Source: Rhynochetos jubatus
Taxonomy: Eukaryota > Chordata > Aves > Eurypygiformes > Rhynochetidae
Assembly: GCA_027574665.1 (NCBI GenBank)
Contig: CM050648.1
Span: 42,999,700-43,063,699 of the forward strand
Direction: 5' to 3'
Length of the DNA stretch: 64,000 bases
The position numbers were made by a program, and so were the translations under genes. Position 1 is the stretch's first letter, and every line of letters starts with the position of its first letter. This document shows, piece by piece, positions 34,901 through 49,700 of this stretch. The notes under the pieces were generated by a model. It was not told where the DNA came from. It searched no databases and saw nothing but the letters and a program-made list of their open reading frames with translations.

Positions 34901-37900
34901 CATTACCGGGGGGCAGGCGGGCGCCCTGCACTGCCCAGCCCCGAGCGGAGCCCCTCCACCGCGACGCTAACCCGAGGGGTGGCAGCCTCTCACCGGTCGA
35001 TCCCCCGGTGCTCGGGGCTGCCCGCTCACCCCCCCGCAGGCGCGCTCTACGTTTTTAACTTTCCTAAGCCGTCCCTCTAGGTGCGCAGTGGAGGAGACTC
35101 CTAGCCCCGAACCAGTGCCCCTTGGGGTTCAGGGCTGCACATAGCGGCGGAGGAGCACGGGGACGAGGTTGGCCACTTACAACCTACAGGCAAAGAGCAC
35201 CCCACGCCCCCAAAACCTGCTCCCGAAAAGCCAGTCACAGCCGGCGGGAGGAGCCGCGGCGGCGGACGGGCCCCCCCGTGGGAGCGGGGCCGCGGAGGGG
35301 AGCGCAGCCCCGCACGCACCCCTGGCCGCCCGGCCCTGTCCAGGGTGCTCGCCCGGCCCTGTCCAGGGTCCTGAAAGCGCCTCGTCGCCTCTCAGCGAGC
35401 CCGCTCCGGTCTGCAAACGGCAGAGCAGCACGATCTTCCCCTTCCTTGCTGAATGTCCTGGTCCTGGGGAGAGGAGGCCACCCTGCTGGAGCACGAGGAC
35501 GGAATAGGAGCGGGCAGAAATCACTGCCATTCGGGCTCTGCCTCCCTTTAGCAGTGCTTTCTGCCCGTTCTCAGCTTCATTTTTTCATCAAGGCCCGTCC
35601 CTTCTCAAAACATCTTCCCCATTTCTTGCCTACAACCGATATCTTGCTGTCAAAGAGCCAGAGGGGAACTGAAGTCTGTACAGTGTGAAGAAAGTCCTTC
35701 CCACGGTGCCGCCGCCACCCTTGAGGGCCAAGGCCACTGCGACGGGAGAAGGCAGCTGTGGTTCTGTTGGTGCTTGTTAGAGCTAAGACCTGCAGGGAAA
35801 GCTGCCATTCCTGCACATAAGGAGAGCTTGCTGTTGCTTAGCAGCAGAGAGTTCCCCTAGGTCTATTCAGAGAGGTGAACTAGGGTGGAAGCTGGACAAT
35901 GTTCCCAGGGGAGCATAAAAAATAGAAAATGTCATCCTCCCTCCTACCCTTCCTCTTCATATTTCTCCTGCCTGGGGGCAAGGAGCCTTTCTGAAAATCT
36001 CTTCCCTTTTGGTCATGGCACAAAGCACACATCTGGGATGTTAAATACACTTCTGTGCTGAATTATGGTTGTCAAGGCCAAGACAGGCCTTATGGAGGTA
36101 TTACAGGCATGACAATTAGGATTAAATGATGCTGCCTCACCCCTTGGCAGAGAAAAGGGAAGTAATGCCTCAGTAAGTATACCAAGGTGGTTCCTCATGC
36201 GTCCTGAGACCAAGAGCAAAACATCTGCTAACACCACTGGCCTTTGAATCCAGCTCCTAGTCAGTCTGCTGGGAAGGACAGTCATTTCTCAGACCAGTGA
36301 GTGAATGTGACTCCCCTAAGCCCTCTCTGGGCTACAGTCCTACATGGTTTTCTAAATCTTAGCAGGAATGCTTGTAAAATTGCAGATTTAAAATGCTGGC
36401 ACACTGTAACCCCTTTGGAAGGTATGGTCTTGCTCTGTTCTTCGCATTTCTCCCAGAAGGGTCATCATCACCAACACCTTATCAAAGATGGCTAGTTTTT
36501 TCAACATTAATAATGCATAGTGATAGTGCATAGTATTGCATAAAGGGATGGTACTCAGTCTCCTTAGCGTGAATGGTGTTAGATAAACAAAGCCACCAAA
36601 GCTGAGCATCTTCCAGTGCTTGGTGTTTGCAGACAACTCTACCTAGTTCCATAGGCAGGTACATCTGCATCATTGCATATGTACACAACCACCTAAATCC
36701 TGAAACTGTTGAACAGCTTGGAGGCCTAAAGTTCTCTCAGAATTGGTGAAATAGGCATCTTCTTTGCAGGCTTACGAATCTATACAAATGCTTTATTATC
36801 AGACTGCAAGGCCTACCTTCTAAAATGACATTTTCCACAGCATCCAAGGTTCCTGTGTCACAATGTGTCTGGTTAGACCAGATAGAGTTCTGGGGAAAAA
36901 TAGGATTTCCTACTGCAATACCATCTTTGACATTTTCCTGAGGCTTTAGGATTAAATACAGCCAGCCTTGCAATGAAGCTGTCTGTATCTTGGCTTTTTC
37001 ATATTTAAATGCTCCAGAAAGTTAGCTTCTAGATGTAGTATGCTTATTCAATGGCACTCACAAGGTCAACAGTATTTTCCAGCATGTATAAAAGTTAGGA
37101 AAAGCTTTAAAAAGCTGTCTTATCCTGCTAAGATCAAACACAGATGCAGGTGCATGCTCCTTTAAAAAATACACTATATGAGCCTTCTCATTCTCCGTAG
37201 CCAATGGCAGCCCATGCACAGAAGGGCCATGGACTTGCCAGTACACTGAATAAGAGAGGAAAGCACAGCATGGAGAAGTTCATTGTGGAAGAGCTATACT
37301 CCAAATTGCTCCAGCTCTATTCTCCAGATGCTTTTGCCCTGCAAGTACCTACTCCAGCTGCTTGTTTTGTACTCAACCACAGAACTGCGGTCTGCATCTT
37401 CCCTCTTGCCCGTTTGCACCAGAGAGCAATTTCTCCATCAGCTGCAAGGACAAGGAGCTACTCTGAATTCCTTACACCCCTGACCTCCTGCAACTCCATT
37501 CCAATGTTCCTAATGCCATGCTGGAGGTGCAGAAATGGGTCCTCTCCATTGCTAAGCCGGGAGCTGCCTATTTTGGATTACCACTGGTCTTCCAGACGAC
37601 ATAAACCGATGATTTTCTTTCAGGCTGCTTCCTCACTTAATGAACTCAGTACTAGGCACCAACCACCCCATTCAGTAGACAGCTAAGGGCTGCAGAAGAG
37701 CTCCCTCCCAAGGACAGCATTCACAGGGTGAGTCACATTCCATCTGATGCTCACACTCCATCTGAGGGTCCTGTTAAGGGCACCACAGCAGCATACTCTG
37801 TACATCACTTTGCCAGCCTGGCGGACTAAGAGCACCGGCATAAGAAAACCTTTGCACCACCAAGGGAAATTGGATGTTTCCTACTTGGCTTGCCCATCCC

Positions 37901-37941
37901 CTCTTGGGGTTTCAATTCCTGCTTTCAACACTGGGGGTATG

Positions 37942-38066
37942 TAAAAGATCTGTAGATGTTGCACTTAGGGATGTGGACATGGTTTAGTTGTGGACTTGGC
38001 AGTGTTAGGTTTACAGTTGGACTCAATGACCTTGAGGGTCTTTTCCAACCTAAATGTTTCTATGCT
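37942..38066 (+). mobile_element. CR1 3'-end fragment (older subfamily)
   Basis: gcacttagggatgtggacat, then ggacttggcagtgttaggtt and ttggactcaatgaccttgag, closing with gtcttttccaacctaaatg. This is the sense 3' end of the CR1 subfamily with the TTGGACTCGATGATCTT motif. It is about 125 bp and diverged. Confidence 0.85.
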
Positions 38067-38321
38067 TCCATTCTCCTCCCTTCTCCCTAACTAATGGATG
38101 CAGGCTGGTGTCCAGCTGCGTAACGTGGAACTGCATAAACAAGTGCTTGGACTTTGTTGAACTGAGGTTTAAAGTTGGGGGACTTTATGAGCTGAGAGAC
38201 ACAGACTGAACCCCTTCCTCTGCCAAAAAAGAATTTGAGCATGCATTTCTCATGTGTGAAAGAAAATTCCCTCAGTCGTCAGAGTAGCTTGCTCTGCACG
38301 TGCATGTCTGTGGCCGTACGT

Positions 38322-38367
38322 TTAGTCCCCACTGCTGCCCTACCTTAGTCCCCACTGCTGCCCTACT
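38322..38367. repeat. 23-bp tandem duplication
   Basis: ttagtccccactgctgccct followed by ac(c/t) occurs twice head-to-tail. It is nearly perfect, so a recent slippage duplication. Confidence 0.85.
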
Positions 38368-41300
38368 TTGTACGTGTTAATTCAGCTTCAACGGAGAGAA
38401 AGCAGAATGTGAACATCTTGACAATCATCTAGTTCGGCATTGGAGTATTGGGCCTGGGTCTTGGCTCTGTTCCAGAAATTACTTTATGTAAAATGGAACG
38501 TTTACCTGTAAACTGTGTATTTAATACAATTATCCCATAGAGTGGCACCTTTGCTTGTAACATACAAGGTAAATATTAAACAAGGACTCAGTTTCAATAT
38601 TGGTATTAGCTACTAGTTTGTAAAGCACTAGAAAATAAAAAAATGTCTTTACTAGCTTTTCCTGAACATTTCACATTGAGTTTACATAAGTTACTGATAA
38701 ACTTTTAGGAGGAAGGTCTATCCAGCATGCAGTAGTTTTCTTTTATTCCACATCAAAAAGGAATGGGTTTATCTGAGGCCGCCCTTGCTATTTAATAGTG
38801 TCCCTTTCTGTGTTCCTTAGCCTCCAGCCTCTCTCTTTCTGCAGACTTGCCCAGTTAATATGTTTTCCTAATTTGGCCTTTGTGGAAATGAAGAAACCTG
38901 TTGTTGTTGCTTTATTTTACTACTATTATTACTGAAAACATGTATGGCAGCTTTTTTTTTAAATTTGTTCTCATTGAAAAATGTTAAGAACAGCTTATGA
39001 GGAAGGCAACGTAGAACACGTATCTGTATTTTAATAACTTTGTATTCCACTATTCTTGCAGTCACGCTTGAATAGGTCACAAAATGCACATACGAGCTCT
39101 TCTGGGGCCTGTTTCGCTCTAAGGGGTTAGGGCAAACTGCTGGGCCTCACATCTGAACTTCTGCTCCTTGCCCAGGGAGAGGTCATACACATTTGTATGG
39201 CGGCTTATGGGTACGTGTCTATTTTAGTGTTTCCTGCTCAATTCGATTGTTAAATAGAGAGTTTCTAGACTGTTGAATGGAGCTGAATCATAGTGAATTA
39301 GGGAGCAATTCAAACAGAAAGTAAGCCATTTGTTACTATTTTCATTGGCATGAAAGTGCACTTATTACAAGTCACTTTGAAGACTGATAGGCTTTTCTGG
39401 GAGAGGAGATATTTCCAGAAGTAAAATGAGTTTCCAGGGACTTTAGTTGAACTTAGATTTTCTTTGCATATCAGCAGTATTCTAGTAGTTGCTTTACCTT
39501 ATTCCTTAATAAAAACTTAAAACATAAAACATACGTATATTTTAAAGAGAAGCATTTTAAGTAACCCTATTTGAAGGGAACGTAATGCCAGTGATATTAT
39601 GGGAAACAAACAGCTTTGCTGAACTTCTAAATATTTGTATTCTTTTGACATCAGTTTCTTACAGTTGTAAGTAACTTTTCTTAATGGATCTAATAGTAAT
39701 TGATTTCAACTAGAAGATGTAGGTTCAGTGTTGATGTGAGGCAGAATAAACCCGAGTCTTCAAACGTAAAAATAACCATAGAGCTGCTGACTTATCCCAC
39801 ATACAGAGATGCCTGTTGGTACTTGATTTTTTCATCAGCATTAATAGCAACGCGTTAATTCACCAGTAGAATTTATTTTGTGTAAGCCCAAGTGCGAAAG
39901 TCACACTGGGAAGTTCCTCCCAATGCCACGTCATTCACAGTGTCAACATGTAATCGTTCAGTAGCACGTATGTAGAGCACAGGGTTTCTCTTAGTCTTTG
40001 CTGGAGGATTATGTTTCCTCAAGGTCCTCTGCTACAACCTGTGATTGCATTACGTTAGGACTAATGCTCGAAAGGTTATCGTAATGGTTAGCCTTGGCTT
40101 AGTTCTCAGTGCTGGCAGAATTGTTTGCTATTGATGGCTCTGCTTAGTACTTTGCTAATTATTCCAGCACCGTGAAATTATTTTCTAGGGTGATGTACTT
40201 CCGCAGGGTTGGCCAACCCCAGATGTATGTTCTGCCAAAACTCTCAGCCTCAGTATTGTATCAGTCAGTCTCTGAAGTCTCGGGAAATCTCAACGTTAGC
40301 CTCTGCTGTCTCCACTCACAACCCTGTTTTTTTTCCACTCCTACATATCACACCTTTGTTACTTCTAAGGAAGAGGAAGCGTAAAGAGAAATAATCCTTG
40401 AGATAGAATTAAATATTAGAAATAAGCAGATGTTTTCCAGCACTAGCTCTGAATGTCCAGTTTTAGAGCATCCGAGTCAGCGTCGCTCCCCATTCTGGCC
40501 TCAGCTCAGTTGATGCATGCAGGCACCGCCGGGATTGTGAGCCCTTGGACGGAGCTCCGTGGCACAACTCATGTGCTTAAAAACCTTGGTGACTCAGAGT
40601 TTCTGGCAGAGTGACAGACTACCCAGGAAGCTGGCAGCTTGGGCAAAGAAGGTCTAATTAGAAATTGCAGTATGACACATACAAAAAATGAACACTTTGC
40701 TGATGTATGACCACATTAAGAAACTATGATGTCATTCATTTCTTTTGCCACGCTTGGCATATTGAAGCCTCACTACATTCTGCCTGACCTGCTCACCTTA
40801 TGTATGCCAATAATTAGTTAAAAATGTAAGGCCAACTACATTTTTTAAAATCATGATGTTAACATACATCTCTCATTCTATCCTCTTTGTTTCATAAACC
40901 TTTGAATTATTTGGAATAATTAAAAAAAAAGATTAAAAAAAGCAAACCCCTCCTATGACAACAAAATTTTGTTAGTGTAGGTCCCGACGGCACCAGAGAA
41001 CCTGTACCAACGGTCTGGGCAAAATGTTGGCCAGAAAAAGATTAGCTTCTACATACAAGAACTGAGTTTCCAGATGATGGAAGCTGCTCAGTACTGCTCA
41101 TTGCAAGCTCCCAGAAGGTGTCACTGTGCACCTACAATTTGAATGGAGAACCTCAATAGTTGACCGTTAGTGCTAAAGCACTATTCCTTGTGCTATTATG
41201 GGGTCCTCTGCCCATACTGGAAATTAAATGAACTAAAACTAGAAACACAAATATTTTCCTCTTTTCATGATTAGAAAAGGAAAAATATCTTCACAATACC

Positions 41301-44300
41301 AATGTCACCCAAGAGGTACCTATCCAACCATGACCTGCAGGAATATTCCTGATATTCTGGGTCACGCATAACCTAATTATTACACAGGATCCCTACTACA
41401 GAGGTGCTTGGTACCTAATAAATATAGTTAAAGAGGAAAAAAAAACCTGTCAGGACTGCAATTTTTAGGTATAGAAAAATGTTTGTAGTTATATCCCAGA
41501 GCTGATTCAGAAAGAAAGATTAATGGTGCAATTTGGAACCAACGTTCCCAAAGAGCTTGAGCTTTGAGAGTAGTTCAGAGTGCATCTGAAAGCCTGGTTG
41601 CACAGTGTGACTGCACAGTAATATTCCAGTTTGACAAGATTCCTGGGGAAGCCACTGTGACTTCTGCCATTGACTTTTGATCAGATTTTGGACCTTAGAA
41701 AACGTGGAGGAATTGGTGGAATTATGCAGCCAGGTCAAAAAGCTGATGGGAGAAAATATAACTCTCACAGGATGTGGCAGAGAACATGAAAAGGCATCAG
41801 AGCTGTAATTCCTTTGAAAAATAAGAACAAAAGAATGAAGAGCAGGCAAGGAGGGACTGCTAAACAGTATGAGGTTAAAAAGAATAGTATCAAAAATGAG
41901 AATGTTTTAAGCTGATAGATGGTGGCATGAAGAGCAAACCCTGTATGTGTCTCACTGCAGATTAGTTTGAGGTGGTGACCAGCAGTACTTCTCCAGCATC
42001 TTAAAAGGGCCTTTGAATGATGATGGGAGGAAGAGAGGCTGATCTCCTAAGAATGACAATGAGGTGAAGGTGAGAACATATTTGGGAAATGGTAAAACTT
42101 CAGGTGAGATCTACCCCAGTGTACTAAGTTATCCATGGAATTGAATAAATACTGATTTAGAGAGGTCAGTTATCCCTGTTATGTAGATACTTCTGTGGAA
42201 GTGAGCAGAATGGCCTGGATCTTCCTGGCACAATCCCTTACTAATCTTTCTTTCAGAGACACCTTATGCGATCTGGCCCATATAGGACTGCATGCCAGGA
42301 TTAGAGGTACTGTGATTGCAGACAGCACAAATTACTGGCTAAATGTCATGCTTGCTTTACGTTTAGGAGCAGACTTACAAATGGTATCAGTTGCCAGGTC
42401 TCCCTTGGCACCACAAATACCAAGTTACAGGTTATAGATACAGAGGACCTCGAGAAAAAGAAGGAAAAAAAAGAATGCTCAAAGCACTTGTGTCCCTGTG
42501 AAACCACGTTTCTTCTGTCTGATGCTCAGGGAGACTGACACTCCGTTCTGCAGGCTGGACCTTTTCCTCTGGCCACTCCAGGACTGTCAGTCGTGCTTCC
42601 CTGCAGTTGGAAATACATTGGACTTTGCTGTCATTCTAGAAGTGTCCAGAGAGAGGAAGAACAACAATCCAGATGGGTAGAAATTTGCACAAACCTATTT
42701 TCATATCTCATCTTTATGCGCTGTTGTACGAAACAACTCATTAGCAGAGCACACTTGTGGCAGTTTCCCTCTGTTACGCCACTGTTTTGAAAGACCATGT
42801 CCTCCTCCTGTGCGGATGAAACATCCCTCCCAATCTCCTCTGCAGCTCATTTCAAACCTACCTCCTGGCCGAACACAGAAAAGACAAAGTGGGACTGAAA
42901 GTGTCTTGTCTGCAATAGCCTATACTTTCTTTGTTTTGATTTAACACCTTTAACATATTTCTCTTGATGATTTGGAAAGGCTGGTGAGAAACCAGTAGAG
43001 TTTCTCTTTTCTTTCTGTTTGAAGTGTGTCTGCTTACACCTCAGTATGATACTTGAGAGAGCACAGCTTTTTTATGAGTCTGAAAGAATTTTATAGTCTG
43101 AGCATGCCACTGTTGGTCAGGCAAACCGTTCAAGCAGATGTTTTTCTTGTACTTAAATGAAGCGCATGCATTTATCTGCACAGGGTCTGTATGAACAGAA
43201 TAAACAGTGCAGTAAGGAAGGCTAGCCTGTCACAAAAATAGCAACCATCTTTCAGAATTGAAAAATCCCAGTGAACATAAAGAAATGCTAGTTTGAAAAA
43301 ACGTCCCTGGCATTTAAGGCTGTGACTCACTTTATCAGTCTTCTGACTGGAGCACTATCCAGCTATTCCATGCCAAGTAGTCCAGAAGAGCTGGATGTAA
43401 ACCGAGAAACACCCTTTAACCCTCTTCTTTAGAGCCCATATTATATATAGGTGTTATAGGTGTCCCATTTATTGACATAAAGATTTCTGTGTCATGTGGA
43501 TCAGTGAATGGAGCAAGAATTTGCAAATGAAAAAAACAGAACAAAGGGACAGAGAAGGGCAACTCAGCCACTTCCCCCATGCCGTCTGAGCACATTTCAA
43601 GCACCAAAAAGCACAAAGACTGTGAGTGCCAAAGCTTATTTGCGATACTAAACTCCAGGATTAGCAAGAAATGTCTAGAAGGAGATCCTCTTCCCCAAAG
43701 ACATCCCTCCCAGAAGAATGCTTTTGTTTAAAAAAATCAGTTCGGTAATAAGAAGACCACAGATTTTACAAAATCAAGCACTGCAATGAAAGAAAATTAA
43801 TACTTCAAAATATTATAATCCTCCTCTCTCTCATAATAAGTGCCAATAATTATACACTTCAGGGACAAATACTTTATCCTACCTTGGTCTGTCTGATCCA
43901 CTGTTTTTGCTCTTAACTTAATTACCCTCAAAGGAAACAGTGAAGTCGGCACAACAGTGAGAACTGTTTTCTTCTTTACTGAGTCCTAAACAAGATATCA
44001 CAGGAAAAAATCACAGCAACTTCCTGAAATTAGGCCGTGTTCACAAATGGAACCAAGTGAACAATGAGGCAATTTGAGCCCTTCTCCTTTTCTGTATGAA
44101 ATCTTCAGGCTGCACCTGACATTTCTAGACACCTGAGAATAATCTTCATCCTATTTGTGAGGGTAAAGAAGCGTTTGCATTGGCGAACCAGGAGAACTGA
44201 TGTGACATTTTGTAAGATATCAGCTGCTGCTGGGGTGGTGTCAGTGCACAACTCCTGGTTTGCTGCAGTCTGTTCTTACCTTTAACGGTGGATACGGTGT

Positions 44301-46631
44301 CTTAGATTAGCTTTATTCTGAGAACAACACTAAAAGTATAATACGGCGGACAATTAGCCTCCTGAGCTGTTTCCAACCACACCTGGTGGTAGGCTGAATA
44401 CCTGATAAGTTAAAGATCTCAACATCTAAGTTCCTGAAAGTGTCACTGGAATCAGTGTCCAGCCTAGGGCTGGGCTGTGGGAAAGGCCAAGCCTTCTCAG
44501 ACATCAGAATCAGTCAGTAAGCAGGCACAGACCCACTGCGAGCCAGGCTGCACCAGTTCACCTGCTCGCAGATCCTTGCCACTTCCCGTGTTACCTTTCA
44601 GCCCATCTTTGGGATGCAACTGATGGAAAACTAACAGCCTGCCTGCCTCAGAGTTAGGTTTTCATGCTTGTGATGAAACATACAGTTGCTTATATCGAAC
44701 AAGGTGCTTTCATTCCCTGTGTGGCCTTTGGGATGACAGCGATCGTCTCGCCCTTGCATTTCCTGGCTTAGTGGAGTTTTGACTTTGTCCTGCTCTCAGG
44801 AGGATGCGCCTAGCTGTCACCTAGCAACCTGTAGCTGGGCTTTGAAATGAAGATACTTGTGGTAGGATATTCTGATCTCTTTTTTGCATCTTTCTTTTGA
44901 CTGGATTAGAGAGAGAGTAAAAAGCTGTCCTGTTATTGCACAGAAGGGGACAGCAAAATGTAGGACTGAGTAAGCTCTAAATGGCTTGAAAGAAATATTT
45001 ATTTTCCCTTAGAGTCTTTGAATTTTTTTGTGGAAAGATATTGCTGTGAAAAAGTGTGTATGTGATTCATGACTTCTGTGTCTTTGCACCACTCAGGGGA
45101 CACGCATGTTAGGTAGAATGCATTGTATACAAACAGGCAAGGGGAAGGAGTAAATTACTCTTCATGCTCACTACAGGCACAGCAAGGAGTAATGGATTTA
45201 AACTGCAGGCAGGGATATGTAGGTACAACATGGGGTTTTAATGGTAGGATGGTGAAGCATGGGAGCCGGCTGCCTAGACCGTGGAGTCTGTGACAGTGAG
45301 ATTTCAAAGAGCAGGTGACATAAACCTGTGCCAGGACGGGCTTGGGGCTGGTTGATCCTTGCAGCAAAGGTCAGATGACACTTTTAAGCTCCCACCTAGA
45401 ACCACCTTTGATGATACTGCACTCTGTGTCTTCATCCTTGTCACTGGAAGGATTTACTAATTAGAGGGGACTGGTTGATTCCTGCAATATGGGCATGATT
45501 TATTCTGGCCCTCAGGGATTCCTCTGGCACTCGGAAGTCCCTGAGAAGTCTGAGCCAAAAAAAACCCCGCCACAATTCCTCTTTCAATTGCACACAAGGT
45601 GTATTGCAAATAAAACAGGGTGCCGTGGGAACACAGTGCTCAGGTGATCTCTAGCACATGATGGCCTCTAAGAGAAACATGAATCAGGGCAACACTAACC
45701 GTATTATGTCTCATCACCCTGGGGCTGGTGTTGCACAGAAGAACTTAAACGAAAGTTTTGTATTTTACTGGAAATCATGTACTTTCATCAGTCCGGGTAT
45801 GAGCAACATATCATGGAGCAAAGTTCAATTGCTTCTGACCCACAGACACCAAACTAGCTAAGAAGGTCTCCATGGTCTTCCAGGGAGAGACTGGTTGTTT
45901 TTCCCCAGTATCCTTTATCTAAACTGTGGATTCTTGCTGGTGGAAGGCTTGCCTAAATTAATGTATTTGTAGATCCAAAGTTACCCATATCTTAATATTA
46001 GTCGATTTAGATTTAGGCTGAATGGGTTATTTATTAACCACCATGACATTCTGTTCCACTTAAAGAAAATAATATTATGTTCATGAAAAGGGTCTCTGAA
46101 ATACAGGCCAGTCTAGGATTGTTTTGCTGAAAAATTTCTGGAAGCAGTGTAAAAACAGTTTATCTTTTGGTTTTTGTATTCATTAAATTCTTTCTGACAG
46201 CAATATCCTAATCAGCCCAGGATTTTGCATTTTTCCATTTCAAAAGTGCACAGCTAAAAAGGAGATTTTAGGGCTATTTCAGAGGTGAAATATGTAAATC
46301 ACTAAATTGGAAAAACACATGATTACAAATTGGTACAAATTATCTCTGAGGACTAGAAAATTTTCACACCATTAATATGCAAGTAATCCACCCATTGTGT
46401 AGTACATTATTATTTTGACAACTTCTGTAACAGAATGCCCTCTGATTGCTGTTGCTGTCTGCACAGCTATTATTAGCTCACAGACAACACTGAGCAATAC
46501 AGCTAGCTATTGTCAGAACAGTGTTTCTGGATGCAAAAGTAAAATCTTTTATGAATTAAAAAAATATATTATTATGCCATGTAATTACAGAATAGTTTAA
46601 AAAGAAAGACAGTGTGAAGAGCTTTTTGTTT

Positions 46632-46796
46632 CACAGAATAGTTGAGGCTGGAAGGGGCTTTTGCTGATCGTCTAGTCCAACCTCCTGTTTGCAGGCTTCC
46701 GAGGACTGTACCGAGCAGGGTCTGAATGCCTGTGAGGATGGAGACTTCACAGCCTCTCTGGGCAACCTGTCCCACTCTTCAACCACCTCCACAGTA
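46632..46796 (-). mobile_element. CR1 3'-end fragment, diverged
   Basis: cagaatagttgaggctggaa, gtctagtccaacctcctgt and cctctctgggcaacctgtcc match the reverse complement of a CR1 3' region. An A-rich tract (AAACCAAATCAAACC type) runs to about 46845. Confidence 0.8.
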
Positions 46797-49700
46797 AAAA
46801 AAAAAACCAAATCAAACCAAACCAAAAAAAACCCAACCACCAAACACTTTCTGCCTGATGGAAAAATTCCTGCATAAGCCACATTCATCTGTTCTTACAT
46901 TCACGTACGATGCTAAAGTTTAAAGCATATTATTCTTTAAAGGAGTTATATTTAATGATCTGAGCTGCCTGGAGCAAACTAGTATACTATGGGCATTTAG
47001 AGGAGCATGGGGAGAAGAAAACCCCAAACCAAACATGCAAGGTCTCTGCAAGGCTGCCTGGGGTAGCAAGCAGGTGGTGAAAATGAGTCCTATCCACAGG
47101 TATGAGCTAAGCCAGTGGCTTGTTGCGTGTCTTTCAGGGCTAGGCTTGCTAAGGCCTATCCACAGCATGCTGCACTCCTCCATGGCTCCCAGCAGGACTC
47201 ATAGGGCTGAATTAGGCACCAGCACCTGCTCCTTCACCCTACATATAGACAGAGCTGGTATCTAAACACGCCATCCAGAAAAATGCCAACACACTGCACA
47301 GGGAGCTGCCTCACAGGGACAGAGGAAATTCTCAAGTGCAGGAAATATCATTTATGTTGCATTTTTCAAAGGAAGTTATGGGCTTGATTTGGCACTGTAT
47401 GTGCATCACCCTTCATCTGGGAGCCACAGCCCCAGATACCACCCAGCCCCCCCACGCAGAAATACACGTCTGAACGCTGTTGTCAGCAAGTTTGTTGGAG
47501 ATACAGACTCTGTCGTGGATCCGAATTTGCATGGGCTGACCTCCCAGACGGGTGGCCTAGCTGCTGGTGGCAGTCTGTCAGCCTCTGCTTTCAGAAGTGC
47601 CCTCCCTGGCTCAGAGCTGGCTAAGCAGATGGAGGGGAAGGAGGAGCACGGCTGCAAGGGACCTCCCTGTGGATTTTGGTCTGGGCCTCACTGAATACCT
47701 GCTAAAAAGGAAATGGAAGTATTTCCCAGTGAATCTCAGACCTCTGCTTGGTAAGTGCCTTAAAGACAGTAAAGCATTATCACGCTCCCTATATGAGGAA
47801 TATTAACTATACACCAAAGAATGATTTCAACACAAGGGAGGAAGGGACACCTGCTATCCTTCTCAGACACTTTGCAGTAAGCAGTTAGGCTATTCTTTGG
47901 GGGTGTATGGTTTCAAGTCACCTCAGGGGAAGGCTCTTAACTTGGACTTCCCATGATTCGGGCAACAGCAGTAAGTGCAGGGCTATCAGATGATAAAGCA
48001 CTCCCCTGTCCTGTGTCAGGTCAGGGAGGTGTAATTTCAGGAGCACATCTGGGTCTGCGATTCACAAATGAAATGTGAGGCCTCTCTCTGTCATTTGGTG
48101 TTTCTGCTGATGGCAGAAACCTCTCCAGAACGGTGGCATTTTAAATCCTATATCCCTGTGTACTCAGTTCTGCTCATACACATGCAGACACCTGGGCTCC
48201 AGTGGAAATGCAGCGCACAGTGATGCTGGCCACTGGGCTCAATATGGCCCGTTGTGCATCGTGGTGTTTTCAGCCATGAGTATAGTTACTAAATAGCTGT
48301 TAATGTTTGTTTTGAATTCCAGTCCTGTACTTTTTACTTGCAATGTATTAGTTTTACTTCCCTCAACCAATACAGAGAACTGCAGGAGCTTTACCAGACC
48401 GGCAGATTTGTATTCTGATCAATGTAAACCCTTCAAAGATGAAATGTCTTTACCATAGTTACAAGTATTGTAGTTAAACTAACAGATCTCCTACTTCAGA
48501 TGACCAGATGAATGGCAGGACTCTAATCCCCCAAACGATTAGTGCAGTCTTTTTCACAGCAGGGATGACCTGACCCTAATAAGTGCTGTAGAGCTGGGTA
48601 TGGATTAACCCTGTGCCCCAGGAGCATTTTGTGACTTCTGCAAGCAGCTATTAATGAAACAAGTTTTTCCTTGGAGAAATTCTCTTGTATACAGGAGAAA
48701 CTTCCAGTTTCTACCTGACCCCTCTTGCAGGGTTGGGGGCTGACAGGCCTTAATCCCCCTAATATGTCTGCTGACGAGATGTGCACCAGCATTTTGCTGG
48801 ACACCACAGGTCTCAAAAGGATTGATACGGTCTAAGAATATGCAGGAGTAGCCCTTAATTAGTAAAAACACTTCAGGGACAAGATAAGTCATTGTTATAA
48901 AGGATACCTGTCAAAACCCCAAAATTAACCAGCACAGAGGACCACAGGGAGATCGTGTGCTCTAGCTTGTCCTAGAAATAATTTTGCTTACCTTTAAAAC
49001 CAACTGCATATGATTTTACCTCATTATGTTTATCTATAACCATTCAGCAAAATACCCACTCTTTTCCCTGCCTCAAAGTGCACTGTATTATCAAAGAAGC
49101 TGTCAATAAGGCTAGATGCTCATACTTTGGTGGTCCTAAATACCCTGTAATACTTCTATTTCTCTCCCAGAATTCTGTCTCCCTTTGAAACGTTGCTCCT
49201 GAATAAAACAGACCATCAAATGTGTCACAAATTTTACATCTGCTGTGTAAGAATAACAACTTTTGCAAAGAAAGAATGTTAGCTGCCAAGTGATTCAATC
49301 CATAGCCATACCTTTTACATCCCCTGCCCATCTCAAACATAAGAATTACAGAAAATGTGACTATTAAACCATGTTTCAGCCTACTTAACTAAGCGCAACA
49401 CCTGTTCAAAAGAACAGAAAGAATGTGTTCTTGGTATAAGTTACTGCTTGGTTTGTTCCTGACACCCTACGACACAATCACAAGCTTTAAAGACATACAA
49501 ATGCTACCGTGACTAAGTATGAAAACCAGCCTTCACCAAATAAACACTCCTGACATGAAAACCTACTTGGGAGAGATTACATTGACTGAAGAGGGTGAAT
49601 ATATTTACCAATATCAGGACTTCTACTCTTATAGAAGGAAAAATCTTCAGAGGGACTATTAACAGTAATTAAGGGCTGAGAGCACTCATCACCTGAAGAC

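Larger units (their letters stand above)
32640..35500. promoter_or_regulatory. RGS20: CpG island, RGS20 promoter region
   Basis: About 2.9 kb of very GC- and CpG-rich sequence in an otherwise AT-rich window, with clear edges near 32.6 and 35.5 kb. Long ORFs appear on every strand and frame here because stop codons are rare, and I treat them as chance. Minus-strand donors GTAAGT (33182) and GTGAGT (34473) mark two candidate RGS20 first exons. A short imperfect tandem (gcccggccctgtccaggg twice) lies near 35330-35372. Confidence 0.75.

Noticed and set aside
32681-35688. Many long ORFs on both strands (up to about 320 codons) in the CpG island
   Set aside because: They overlap each other in all frames, are Ala/Arg/Gly/Pro-rich, and many start at non-ATG codons. 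Stop-poor GC-rich DNA explains them. Only the 33-codon stretch ending at a real donor is kept as a candidate.
37204-37686. 160-codon plus-strand ORF
   Set aside because: No recognisable domain and no exon signals of a known gene. It is one of the longer ORFs outside CpG islands but within chance for 26 kb.
41520-41849. 109-codon minus-strand ORF
   Set aside because: Low-information sequence without homology that I can recognise, and no flanking gene structure.
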